From: an uncultured Alphaproteobacteria bacterium
GTDB taxonomy: Bacteria > Pseudomonadota > Alphaproteobacteria > Rs-D84
Reading direction: 5' to 3'
NCBI GenBank assembly: GCA_944393245.1
Contig: CALXZM010000002.1
Span: forward strand, 62,001 to 126,000
Length of the DNA: 64,000 nt
Below, piece after piece: positions 33,857-41,965 of this stretch. The position numbers and the translations under genes were made by a program. The notes beneath the pieces are model-generated. The model did not search any database. It had not been told where the DNA came from and saw only the letters and a program-made list of their open reading frames with translations. Each line of letters begins with the position of its first letter. Within the stretch, counting starts at the first letter, position 1.

Positions 33857-34969
33857 ATGAAGACTAAAATCATTTACATTTCGGGGAATGAAGTATTCAA
33901 TATGGCCGACATTCGGGCCGCTTTTGATGAAGTTCGTGCAACATTGGGATTGGGACGGGATACCGTTATGTTCGGCGTCCCCGTCGACAATGATGATGCA
34001 CTTGGAACTGCGCAAAATAACGATAATTATGACAATGCGACCGGTATAACGACGGTTCCAGATGATGTCGCCGTAATGGTTGATGATACAAAATATGTCG
34101 AAACAGTGGATACAATGCCGATGGGATCTAGCGATGTTGTGCAAAATGAAACAATACCTGATACTGAAAGCATACAACCGGTAAAATCAACCGAACGGAA
34201 AGCACGCACACGCACCACCAAGGCAAAAAAAGAAGCCACTGTTAATACTGAAACAGATTTATCACACCCCACCCCCGAACAATCAGATAAAAACGACGAA
34301 AAAATTATACCTATATTATCCGTACTGGCCGCAAAACAGGGACCGGTCACAGATGACAACGACAATAATGAACCATCAGATAACGTTTCTGATACAGAAA
34401 TGGTTGCCAACACCAATCCAACGGTCGAACAGGATGACAACGTGGCAGTTGAATCTGATGATGTACCGGAAATTCCAGATATTGATATAAACGCTGACTT
34501 TTCTGCATCTGATGACACAGATGAACGGCATGATGAAATTGCCAATATGATTACAGACGATGCGCCAGATGCACCAATTGAAAAAACATTGGAACAATTA
34601 TTGGAAAGCATGACACCACTGCGCGAAGATGCGGTCGAAGATATCACAGACGCCGAACCAGAAATAAATGAAGCAGATGATTTTATCAATGAACTGGAAT
34701 CTGTTAACAACGCAACAGAAAGCGATGCAGACGCAACATTGGAACAATTGGCCGCGGAATTTGCTGAAAATCAGGATAAAATCGTCACCCCGCAAAAGGT
34801 TGATAACCACAGCAAAATTGGCAAATTAAAAAATATTTTGCCGTTTAAAAAGGCCAAACGTGACGATTCCGGACTGATGGGTGATTTATTCGGATGGGCC
34901 GGTATAGCCGCCAATGATGATGATTTTTCTATTCCTGGATTTTTTACCAAGGCCGCTTCAAAAAAATAG
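33857..34969 (+). CDS. Acidic low-complexity protein of unknown function
   Basis: A 370-residue protein. The N-terminal ~45 residues look folded (KIIYISGNEVFNMADIR, LGLGRDTVMFGVPVD). The centre, residues ~60-300, is rich in Asp, Glu, Thr and Val and probably disordered. A short basic end follows (KLKNILPFKKAKRDD) with a final hydrophobic patch. The start at 33857 is chosen for GCGGGAG upstream. It lies 19 bases before a membrane-anchored P5-like gene and may be its operon partner. No family recognised; the charged middle could be a spacer between two anchoring ends. Confidence 0.6.
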   Translation: MKTKIIYISGNEVFNMADIRAAFDEVRATLGLGRDTVMFGVPVDNDDALGTAQNNDNYDNATGITTVPDDVAVMVDDTKYVETVDTMPMGSSDVVQNETIPDTESIQPVKSTERKARTRTTKAKKEATVNTETDLSHPTPEQSDKNDEKIIPILSVLAAKQGPVTDDNDNNEPSDNVSDTEMVANTNPTVEQDDNVAVESDDVPEIPDIDINADFSASDDTDERHDEIANMITDDAPDAPIEKTLEQLLESMTPLREDAVEDITDAEPEINEADDFINELESVNNATESDADATLEQLAAEFAENQDKIVTPQKVDNHSKIGKLKNILPFKKAKRDDSGLMGDLFGWAGIAANDDDFSIPGFFTKAASKK

Positions 34970-34988
34970 GCATAATGCATGAGCACTG

Positions 34989-36032
34989 ATGAACACGGAC
35001 ACAATTATTAGATTGTTGCAAAATTCCGGTTTCCATATTCTGGGAATGGACAGTACATTCCTGTACTTGGAAGATCCGTCATGCATCCTGCGCAGTTTTG
35101 AAACATTCGTTGAATATGCATGGATTGTTATTGTTTGTATAACCGGGGTATTATTGTTCGGATTTGCAATATCCATGATACGTGGCGCAAAAAATGACAT
35201 TTTTACGAACTTGCGCAATTTACTTATTATGTTTGGGACTTTATCAGCGGCAATACCAATTATAAATCTGATATGGGGCGATAATTTATTTGCGCGTGGT
35301 TGTAAAACTATACGTGTGTCAATATCGGAATTAAATGAAATACTGGATGCACGTAATGCTGAATTATCAAAATACAACGAATTTGATTTATATGAAAACT
35401 GGGATATATATGATTCTGGGGTCCGATATACAACACCATATTCAGACGCGCCATTAATGGCAACAGATGTTCCACCAGATTTGGAATCTGTAACGGTTGT
35501 TGGAAACACTTCATCGGCACAACAACGTCCAACCGTAACCGCGAATAATTCTGGAAACCGGCCGGCCGTAACACGCCCCACCGCCAGTCGCCCGGCACGC
35601 GCCCATGAAATGGCGCGTGATGTGGTTTATACAAACCCAGACGGTACCCAATACCGAAAAACCGGTGGCAGTCGCGCATGGCGAAACAATAATCCTGGGA
35701 ATATCAGATATTCAGAATTCAGCAAAAACGCCGGCGCAATCGGCCAGGCTGGTGGTTTTGCAGTATTCCCAGACGAAGAAACAGGTATGCGCGCAATCGT
35801 TCAACTGTTGCGCAGTGACAGTTACAGCAACCTGACAATCGCAGGCGCAATCAGTCGATATGCCCCACCCGTAGAAAACGATACCGCCGCATATCACAGA
35901 CGGATTCAGGATTTAACAGGACTGTCCATTAATCGCCGTATGAGTGATTTAAATGATACTGAAATGGCGCGCGTTGCATCAGCCATACGCACCATCGAAG
36001 GTTGGACCCCCGGACGTATAACAGAAATGTAA
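34989..36032 (+). CDS. Two-TM protein with P5-like hydrolase domain, paralogue 2
   Basis: A 347-residue protein. Two membrane helices (residues ~38-60, IVIVCITGVLLFGFAI; and ~75-97, NLLIMFGTLSAAIPIINLIWG) are followed by a linker and, from ~205, a domain closely related to that of the gene at 32519 (AWRNNNPGNIRYSEF, GGFAVFPDEETGM, YAPPVENDT, IRTIEGWTPG). The two-TM-plus-hydrolase layout would hold a wall-cutting domain in the periplasm. No clear ribosome-binding site. It sits between the acidic protein and a single-TM protein, forming a likely three-gene envelope operon. Confidence 0.65.
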   Translation: MNTDTIIRLLQNSGFHILGMDSTFLYLEDPSCILRSFETFVEYAWIVIVCITGVLLFGFAISMIRGAKNDIFTNLRNLLIMFGTLSAAIPIINLIWGDNLFARGCKTIRVSISELNEILDARNAELSKYNEFDLYENWDIYDSGVRYTTPYSDAPLMATDVPPDLESVTVVGNTSSAQQRPTVTANNSGNRPAVTRPTASRPARAHEMARDVVYTNPDGTQYRKTGGSRAWRNNNPGNIRYSEFSKNAGAIGQAGGFAVFPDEETGMRAIVQLLRSDSYSNLTIAGAISRYAPPVENDTAAYHRRIQDLTGLSINRRMSDLNDTEMARVASAIRTIEGWTPGRITEM

Positions 36033-36047
36033 CCCAGGAATAAAATC

Positions 36048-36692
36048 ATGCACCAACAACAATCTGGAAACGTATTATTAAATGTATTACTGATTTTAAT
36101 GTTTATCATAATTGCCGTGCTGATTTATATCTTAGCCGGTGGCCCAATGCCGACATTTACCAAAACACCAACCGGTGTTCAATCACCAGAAATGCAATTT
36201 TCAGATAATAAAAATCTGGATGTCGTCATTGCCGCAAATACAGGCGAATTTTCAGATGGGTTAACCAATCCAGACTTTTCTGAACAATATCAATTGGATG
36301 AATTTGGCACTGGTGTTACCGAACGCGATATTTTTGATGTTGATATAAACAATGACGGACGCCGTGACAGAATAACCCGCACACGCAATGAAAACGGAAC
36401 TGCACACTTTTATTATCAGTATACAATTGAATTAAACAACAATGGTGATTTTGTTGATATTACGCCCGCTGGATTTCGCACAGTCGAAGGCGCAGAATGC
36501 GCATTACAAAAATTGCAATTTGTTTTTCGCCCAGAATTTCGTGTTATAAAAATATCACGCGATTGGGATACGTCTTGGGATACGCCGACGCCCGCGACAC
36601 GTACAGTTTACACAATATCAAACAATCAAATATCAGCCGAAACATCAACGCCATTAAAAACAATATGTGATGTTACTGATTTATTTGAATAA
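36048..36692 (+). CDS. Single-TM protein with EF-hand-like loop
   Basis: A 214-residue protein with a short polar N-terminus (MHQQQSGNVL), one membrane helix (LLILMFIIIAVLIYILAG) and a periplasmic domain. A loop DVDINNDGRRD near residue 100 fits calcium-binding DxDxNxDG motifs. Two cysteines in the distal half (EGAECALQ, KTICDVT) could pair. AGGAA precedes the start, 15 bases after the P5-like gene. The N-terminus is vaguely prepilin-like but lacks a clear cleavage motif. It overlaps the convergent radC gene by 12 bases. Confidence 0.55.
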   Translation: MHQQQSGNVLLNVLLILMFIIIAVLIYILAGGPMPTFTKTPTGVQSPEMQFSDNKNLDVVIAANTGEFSDGLTNPDFSEQYQLDEFGTGVTERDIFDVDINNDGRRDRITRTRNENGTAHFYYQYTIELNNNGDFVDITPAGFRTVEGAECALQKLQFVFRPEFRVIKISRDWDTSWDTPTPATRTVYTISNNQISAETSTPLKTICDVTDLFE

Positions 36693-37367
36693 AAACATAT
36701 TACGCGCAGAATAAACAATACCACCAGATACAACATAATGGTCCAGCACATCAATATCAACCGTTGTTAATAAATCTGCAACCTGTTGCGTCAATTTTAT
36801 ATCATCTGTTGAAAATGTGGTGTTTGGCGTTGGATGATTATGCACCATTACAATAGATTTTGCATTCAATTCCAGCGCACGTTTTAAAATCTCACGCGGA
36901 TATGCGGCCGCCCAATCAACAGTTCCAATACTGTGCAAATCGTCCGCCAACAAACGTCTGTTTTCATCCAGGTATAATATGCGAATTTCTTCTTTATCCT
37001 TGCCCGACATTTGTAACAGGCAATAATTTATCAAAATTTTATCATTATGAAAAACGGGACCACCGTCTAGTTCAGCCCTGTATCCAGCCGACATTATTTG
37101 ATGTATCGCCCCCAGAAATATCGCAGTATTACGACCAACACCCGGATATTCAGTTAATTTACCAATTGGCGCAGTTAATACTGGATACAGACCACCGAAT
37201 TTTTGCATTAACCCACGTGCCAACGGCCGTACATCACGGCGTGGAATTACAAAACTTAACAATAATTCCAACAGTTCATAATCCGCCAATTTGCCATCTA
37301 AAAATTTCTGGCGCAGGCGTTCGCGATGACCAACATGAAAATTTAAATCTTTATCGTCCGTTTTCAC
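36681..37367 (-). CDS. radC: RadC-family JAB-domain protein
   Basis: A 228-residue protein with an N-terminal helix-hairpin-helix region (GVGRNTAIFLGAI) and a C-terminal JAB/MPN domain bearing the metal site HNHPTPNTTFSTDD. RadC proteins were once tied to recombination repair; their activity is still unclear. Length matches the family. It ends convergently on the single-TM gene and lies 6 bases after map, so they are probably co-transcribed. Confidence 0.9.
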   Translation of the reverse strand: MKTDDKDLNFHVGHRERLRQKFLDGKLADYELLELLLSFVIPRRDVRPLARGLMQKFGGLYPVLTAPIGKLTEYPGVGRNTAIFLGAIHQIMSAGYRAELDGGPVFHNDKILINYCLLQMSGKDKEEIRILYLDENRRLLADDLHSIGTVDWAAAYPREILKRALELNAKSIVMVHNHPTPNTTFSTDDIKLTQQVADLLTTVDIDVLDHYVVSGGIVYSARNMFLFK

Positions 37368-37373
37368 GCAACA

Positions 37374-38135
37374 CTATACCATTTTTTCTGTAAAGATTAT
37401 GACGCCATCTTCGGTAATTCCCAGGGTATGTTCCCATTGGGCCGACAATCCACCATCAACCGTACGTGCAGTCCAACCGTCTGCGTCTATTTTACATTCA
37501 GGACGGCCTGTATTTATCATCGGTTCAATTGTAAAAACCAACCCAGGTACCATTTTAACACGATCCCATGCTTTGTCATAAAAATGAAAAATTTGGGGAT
37601 CGTCGTGCATAACCTTGCCAATGCCGTGCCCAACAAAATCACGTGAAATTGAAAATCCATGCGGTTTGACGACGGCTTCTATGGTTTTGCCAATTTCTGA
37701 TAACGGCACCCCCGGCGCACAAACAGAAATTGCAGCATTTAATGCATCCTGGCACGTTTGAACCAATTCGCGCGCACGTGGCGCAACGTTACCAATCATA
37801 AACATTCGTGATGCATCACCATGAAACCCCTTGTATTCAGCGGTTAAATCAACATTAACTATATCGCCATCCTTTAATATAACATCATCACTGGGGATTC
37901 CATGTACAATCACATCATTTACTGATGTACATATACTTTTAGGATAACCCTGGTATCCCAAATCAGACGAACGGGCACCATTTGCACGCAGAAATTCCGC
38001 AACCATTGTGTCTATTTCGCCGGTTGAAATGCCCGCACGAATATGTGGGGTTATATAATCAAAACAACGTGCCACTAAATCGCCCACAACACGCAGACGT
38101 TTAAAATCCTTTGGCGCATATACAGATGACAGCAT
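37374..38135 (-). CDS. map: Methionine aminopeptidase type I
   Basis: A 253-residue metalloprotease that removes the initiator Met from new proteins. Conserved metal ligands are visible in NVDLTAEYKGFHGDASRMF, FVGHGIGKVMHDDPQI, FTIEPMIN and SAQWEHTLGIT. AAGGAAAT lies upstream. It lies 2 bases downstream of holA in a leftward cluster lptE-holA-map-radC. Confidence 0.95.
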   Translation of the reverse strand: MLSSVYAPKDFKRLRVVGDLVARCFDYITPHIRAGISTGEIDTMVAEFLRANGARSSDLGYQGYPKSICTSVNDVIVHGIPSDDVILKDGDIVNVDLTAEYKGFHGDASRMFMIGNVAPRARELVQTCQDALNAAISVCAPGVPLSEIGKTIEAVVKPHGFSISRDFVGHGIGKVMHDDPQIFHFYDKAWDRVKMVPGLVFTIEPMINTGRPECKIDADGWTARTVDGGLSAQWEHTLGITEDGVIIFTEKMV

Positions 38136-38137
38136 TT

Positions 38138-39127
38138 TTATTTCCTTCTTTTTATTGCCATTCTGGCCGCACGCATCGCCAGTTTCAGCGAAAAATCACG
38201 TAATAATATTTCGCCCGGCATGCCAGTTGTGCGAATTTGCTGTTCCAATTCAGTCAAACGCTGTAATACAAATGAAATATCGTTTTCTGACCAAATTTTT
38301 ACAGCCATGTTGAATTTGTCTGCGACTTTCCAAAACAAGCGCGGTAACTGCCCATCAACAACCGCAACCATCAGGCGTTTAAAATGTATATTCAACATAC
38401 GAACCAACATATTTGAATCGACGCCATCATATAACAATCTGTCCAGCGCAGTCATCGTTTGGGGAATATGCCCCGCAGTCAGTGAATATAAATAATCATC
38501 TATATTAGATGCCCCCGTATCGGGTAAACATTTTTCAACATCTTCTAGTTCGACAGTCTTTTTATCATCAACATACAGGGCAATTTTCGCCAAAAAGCCC
38601 CGCGTAATCCCACGGTCGCCACCCAAATGTGACGTCATGTATGCCATCGCATCCGGGGTTATTTGTTGAATCCCGGCATCAGCCGACAATTCACGCCGTA
38701 TCAATGCCGCCAATGTCCGCGCATCATCGGTATAGCATGCCAATGCCGCCACATTGTCGCCATTTTCAAAAAAATTGCGTAACCCACCACCAGAACGCAA
38801 ATCGCCCGCAGTAACAATAACCGTCGCACACAAACCAGAATGCCTTACCAATTCAGAAACCAGACCCGCGTCACTGTCGCCCGCATTTGATATAATAACC
38901 ATTTTACGACCGCCAAACATTGATGGGCTGCAACTTTCTGCAAACAAAGCGTCCTGTTTTTCACGCAATTCATTTGAATCCAATGAAAACAGATTGTCCT
39001 TGTCTATTTCCAGTTTTTCTATTGCGCGGTTACAATATTCGTCCGCCTGGCCGGCGTCAGGGCCATATATCAAAACTGCACGAATTTTATCAATTCCGCT
39101 GTTAAAATCTGATTCTTTCCATTTCAT
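38138..39127 (-). CDS. holA: DNA polymerase III delta subunit
   Basis: A 329-residue clamp-loader subunit that opens the beta sliding clamp. N-terminal AVLIYGPDAGQADEYC and SLDSNELRE segments and the helical collar region typical of HolA are visible, although overall conservation of this family is low. The ATG overlaps the lptE stop by one base (TAATG), the coupling commonly seen for lptE-holA in alphaproteobacteria. Confidence 0.88.
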   Translation of the reverse strand: MKWKESDFNSGIDKIRAVLIYGPDAGQADEYCNRAIEKLEIDKDNLFSLDSNELREKQDALFAESCSPSMFGGRKMVIISNAGDSDAGLVSELVRHSGLCATVIVTAGDLRSGGGLRNFFENGDNVAALACYTDDARTLAALIRRELSADAGIQQITPDAMAYMTSHLGGDRGITRGFLAKIALYVDDKKTVELEDVEKCLPDTGASNIDDYLYSLTAGHIPQTMTALDRLLYDGVDSNMLVRMLNIHFKRLMVAVVDGQLPRLFWKVADKFNMAVKIWSENDISFVLQRLTELEQQIRTTGMPGEILLRDFSLKLAMRAARMAIKRRK

Positions 39128-39612
39128 TATTCTGATGCCGCGTCATCGTCGGGATTATCCTGTTCGTATCTGTACGTTTCTGCAATTACACGTGTGCCGA
39201 TTTTTTCGGCCAAAACCTGAATAGTATTTTGAACCGCATTATTATATGACGCATTTGCAGCAACCAAATACCTTACAAACGTGTATGATTCAGATGCGCT
39301 TTCCGTGCCACGTGCAAATTGTTCCCCGTCGGCAGATAATGTATAACTGGCCGTTAAAACAATTTCCTGCCATGTGGCATCACCGGTTGTTTCCAATGCC
39401 TTGTACCGGGTTACGGGTGCCTTTAAATTCACAACCAATGTATATTTGGCCCCGGCATCACGTGCGCCACCAAATTTAGCGTTCAATCGATTGCGTAATT
39501 CTATGCCGTTTATGCCACTGATGGGGGCAACATAAATGTCCGTGTCACGTTCAGTATACAGCGGCTGAAAACCGCAACCTGCCAACAATAAAAGAAGTAT
39601 ATATTTTTTCAT
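39127..39612 (-). CDS. lptE: LPS-assembly lipoprotein LptE
   Basis: A 161-residue lipoprotein with lipobox LLLAGC followed by GFQPLYTERD, the standard alphaproteobacterial LptE start. It plugs the LptD barrel that inserts lipopolysaccharide in the outer membrane. I start at 39612; the ORF is open to 39789 but that extension lacks a signal and overlaps the divergent gene. Order lptE-holA supports the call. Confidence 0.85.
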   Translation of the reverse strand: MKKYILLLLLAGCGFQPLYTERDTDIYVAPISGINGIELRNRLNAKFGGARDAGAKYTLVVNLKAPVTRYKALETTGDATWQEIVLTASYTLSADGEQFARGTESASESYTFVRYLVAANASYNNAVQNTIQVLAEKIGTRVIAETYRYEQDNPDDDAASE

Positions 39613-39690
39613 CTTGATATACGCAATCCAGTTTTTCCTGTTGCAATTTATCCTTATATTACCTAGACTTTTTATAAATCGCAAGGGGGA

Positions 39691-40932
39691 ATGATGAATA
39701 TTTTTATGATGATTTTGGTTGCTGTATTCATGGTGGGTTTTTACATGATAAGCAGCCCCAGCCAACGCGTCGTTGAACAGGAAACACAATATGCAATAAA
39801 TAAATCAGACCTGCGGTCAATTGCCGAATGTGCCGCGGCACGGCATAATGCACAAATACGCGGCAATGATTTTAATGATATGTGTGTGGAACAAAATAAT
39901 ATAATCAGCCAATTTATATGCCTGAACAACAGCATGCGTGTTACCAGTTGCGAAATTGTACGTAATAAAAGACCCGAATACAGTTATATCATAACTGCAA
40001 CAAATGCCATACCCGCAGAACAGTACAACAACATGTTGGAAATACTGGAAGAATATTTCCCAGACGTTGGAACATTTGGTATTTTTCTGGATGGTAAAAT
40101 CATGGTTGGCGGAACATCGGGGGCCCGTATTGTACCAGATGCAATAATTGATGAAATGAAATTAACAGACGGACAACTGGTATATTTCACACAATATGAA
40201 ATCCCAGCCGAAGAAACCGTGTTTACTGCACCAGTGCAAACTGATGTAATATGTCCAATTGGCACAATAAAAACATACAGATTCGGTCGCTGGCAATGTA
40301 TCGGGCATAATACCAAGACCGACTGTGGTGGCGATATGATTTGGGATTCAGAATTGCTGACATGCGTTGCCGATGAATCTAAAAAGCCACTGTGCGCGGA
40401 ACAACAAACGGCGGTTTTGGTTGACAGTGTATGGGAATGCATAAATCCGTTTCCTGAAAAAGTTTGCCCATCTGGTATGACCGCGCGATTGAATTATACG
40501 ACACTGGAATGGGAATGTGTTGCCGACCCAACAACCACAGAAAATCCGAAAAAATGTGAAACTATTTCCCAGGGCGGGATATTCGGCGCAATTGGCACAA
40601 CCGTTCGCGTACCGTCATCTTCGTGTACAGATTGTGAAAAAATGATAACCAATTACGATACATGTCAATCAATATGCGTGCCAGACCCATCAAAAATAAA
40701 TGACCCCGCATGCTATCCGGGCGATCCAGATGAATGTCGTGGCGCACACCGTGGGTTTTATTTCGGATTTCCAACATATTCGTATGCAAATAACATAGAA
40801 GACATTCGTGGATATTCCATACCACTGGATTCACGTCATTCACAAAACAGAAAATTTAACTGTATGGATTGTGGTGATGCTGAAATAGATTCGGAAAAAT
40901 CTTTCCCGCCATATATAACGATATGTAAATAA
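39691..40932 (+). CDS. Cysteine-rich membrane-anchored protein
   Basis: A 413-residue protein with an N-terminal membrane helix (MMNIFMMILVAVFMVGFYMI) and a large extracytoplasmic part containing more than 20 cysteines, many paired in short repeats such as VICPIGTIKTYRFGRWQC and KVCPSGMTARLN...WEC. The middle repeats (tail region ~170-300) resemble small disulphide-knit modules. CAAGGGGGA precedes the start. The fold suggests an oxidised periplasmic or surface protein. No family recognised. It is divergent from lptE and shares a terminator with the next convergent gene. Confidence 0.6.
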   Translation: MMNIFMMILVAVFMVGFYMISSPSQRVVEQETQYAINKSDLRSIAECAAARHNAQIRGNDFNDMCVEQNNIISQFICLNNSMRVTSCEIVRNKRPEYSYIITATNAIPAEQYNNMLEILEEYFPDVGTFGIFLDGKIMVGGTSGARIVPDAIIDEMKLTDGQLVYFTQYEIPAEETVFTAPVQTDVICPIGTIKTYRFGRWQCIGHNTKTDCGGDMIWDSELLTCVADESKKPLCAEQQTAVLVDSVWECINPFPEKVCPSGMTARLNYTTLEWECVADPTTTENPKKCETISQGGIFGAIGTTVRVPSSSCTDCEKMITNYDTCQSICVPDPSKINDPACYPGDPDECRGAHRGFYFGFPTYSYANNIEDIRGYSIPLDSRHSQNRKFNCMDCGDAEIDSEKSFPPYITICK

Positions 40933-40957
40933 AAATGCGCCAAAATGGCGCATTTTT
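40932..40957. terminator. Bidirectional terminator
   Basis: AAAAATGCGCC / GGCGCATTTTT hairpin between two convergent genes. Confidence 0.85.
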
Positions 40958-41513
40958 ATTTTGTCTGACACGATTTTATCATATCAGTCAATAATTTCTT
41001 TTGTTTTATTATTTCGTCATATTCAGAACTATACTTGTTCATATCATTTGCCGCCTGTTCACATAATTCCGAACTGCGAACAGTTGAATCCATATTTATT
41101 TCACATCCAAAAATTAATTCATCTAAAACGTCCATGCGCGCATCCAATTCATCATATTTACGTCTTAATGTGGCCAAACGCAAATCACGCGTGACAATGT
41201 TGTACGTCTGATAAAAACGGGCCGCTGCATTTAATTCTGACCGCGCAAAATTCGCGGCAACAATTGCCCTGTTGTATTCTGATAATTTGCTTTCGTTATC
41301 GGAAATTTCTGCTTCAGCCTCTTTGGCGTCGGCACGATCATATCGACACGTTTCAATAAAAGAACGCAAATCAGATATTTGTGTATTTATTTTTGGGATT
41401 TGGGTTTCAGCCACCGCACCGGCATTAACCTGGCTGCGTAACCCAGGCATACGAACATCCACCAACGATTTTAAAATATTAAATAATTCTGGATTTGCAC
41501 GCTTTGTTGCCAT
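40956..41513 (-). CDS. Hypothetical coiled-coil protein
   Basis: A 185-residue soluble helical protein with heptad patterns (KEAEAEISDNESKLSEYNRA; RKYDELDARMDVLDELIFG) and four cysteines, two near the C-terminus. GGGGGTGTAA lies upstream of the ATG. No family recognised. It is divergent from the reductase operon, across a 450-bp regulatory gap. Confidence 0.55.
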   Translation of the reverse strand: MATKRANPELFNILKSLVDVRMPGLRSQVNAGAVAETQIPKINTQISDLRSFIETCRYDRADAKEAEAEISDNESKLSEYNRAIVAANFARSELNAAARFYQTYNIVTRDLRLATLRRKYDELDARMDVLDELIFGCEINMDSTVRSSELCEQAANDMNKYSSEYDEIIKQKKLLTDMIKSCQTK

Positions 41514-41761
41514 TTACACCCCCTTGTACACATATAATATATAATACATATTATTATTTTGTCAACACATTATATCAAAAATGCTGCAACCAGCACCGCG
41601 TTTTATCATGCGCGTAATCATAATCGTAACAGTTGTCAAAATTACAAATTCCACGAATCTTTTTGTCAATATATAGTCAATGATTCGCGATTTTTTATCT
41701 ATATTTTGTGTTTTTATTAGAAAAACGAATCATTTCACAGGTTAAAAAGCATATTTTTTTG

Positions 41762-41782
41762 ACACAAAATACTGTTTTGTGT
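41762..41782. promoter_or_regulatory. Inverted repeat upstream of nrdD
   Basis: ACACAAAA and TTTTGTGT arms around TACTG, 180 bases before nrdD in the otherwise gene-free stretch 41514-41965. It might be an operator or part of a transcript leader. Confidence 0.35.
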
Positions 41783-41895
41783 TTGATTCGGTTCAGGTAC
41801 AAACGCACCCAGGGCCCGGAAAATCCCCTTTTTGAAAAGTAAAGCAAAAAATAAAAAAAATTTTCATTTTTATATATTGCCCGACAAACGTCTAT

Positions 41896-41939
41896 ACTAT
41901 ATATTGTTATCAAATAGTTAAAACAACCACTATATATTG
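41896..41939 (+). promoter_or_regulatory. Two NrdR boxes upstream of nrdD
   Basis: ACTATATATTG occurs at 41896-41906 and again at 41929-41939. Both match the core CWATATATWG of the NrdR box, and their 33-base spacing is about three helical turns, as found at known NrdR sites. NrdR is the ATP/dATP-sensing repressor of ribonucleotide reductase genes. The nrdD start is 27 bases downstream. Confidence 0.75.
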
Positions 41940-41965
41940 AGATTTCAGAATATCGGAGTGTAAAA

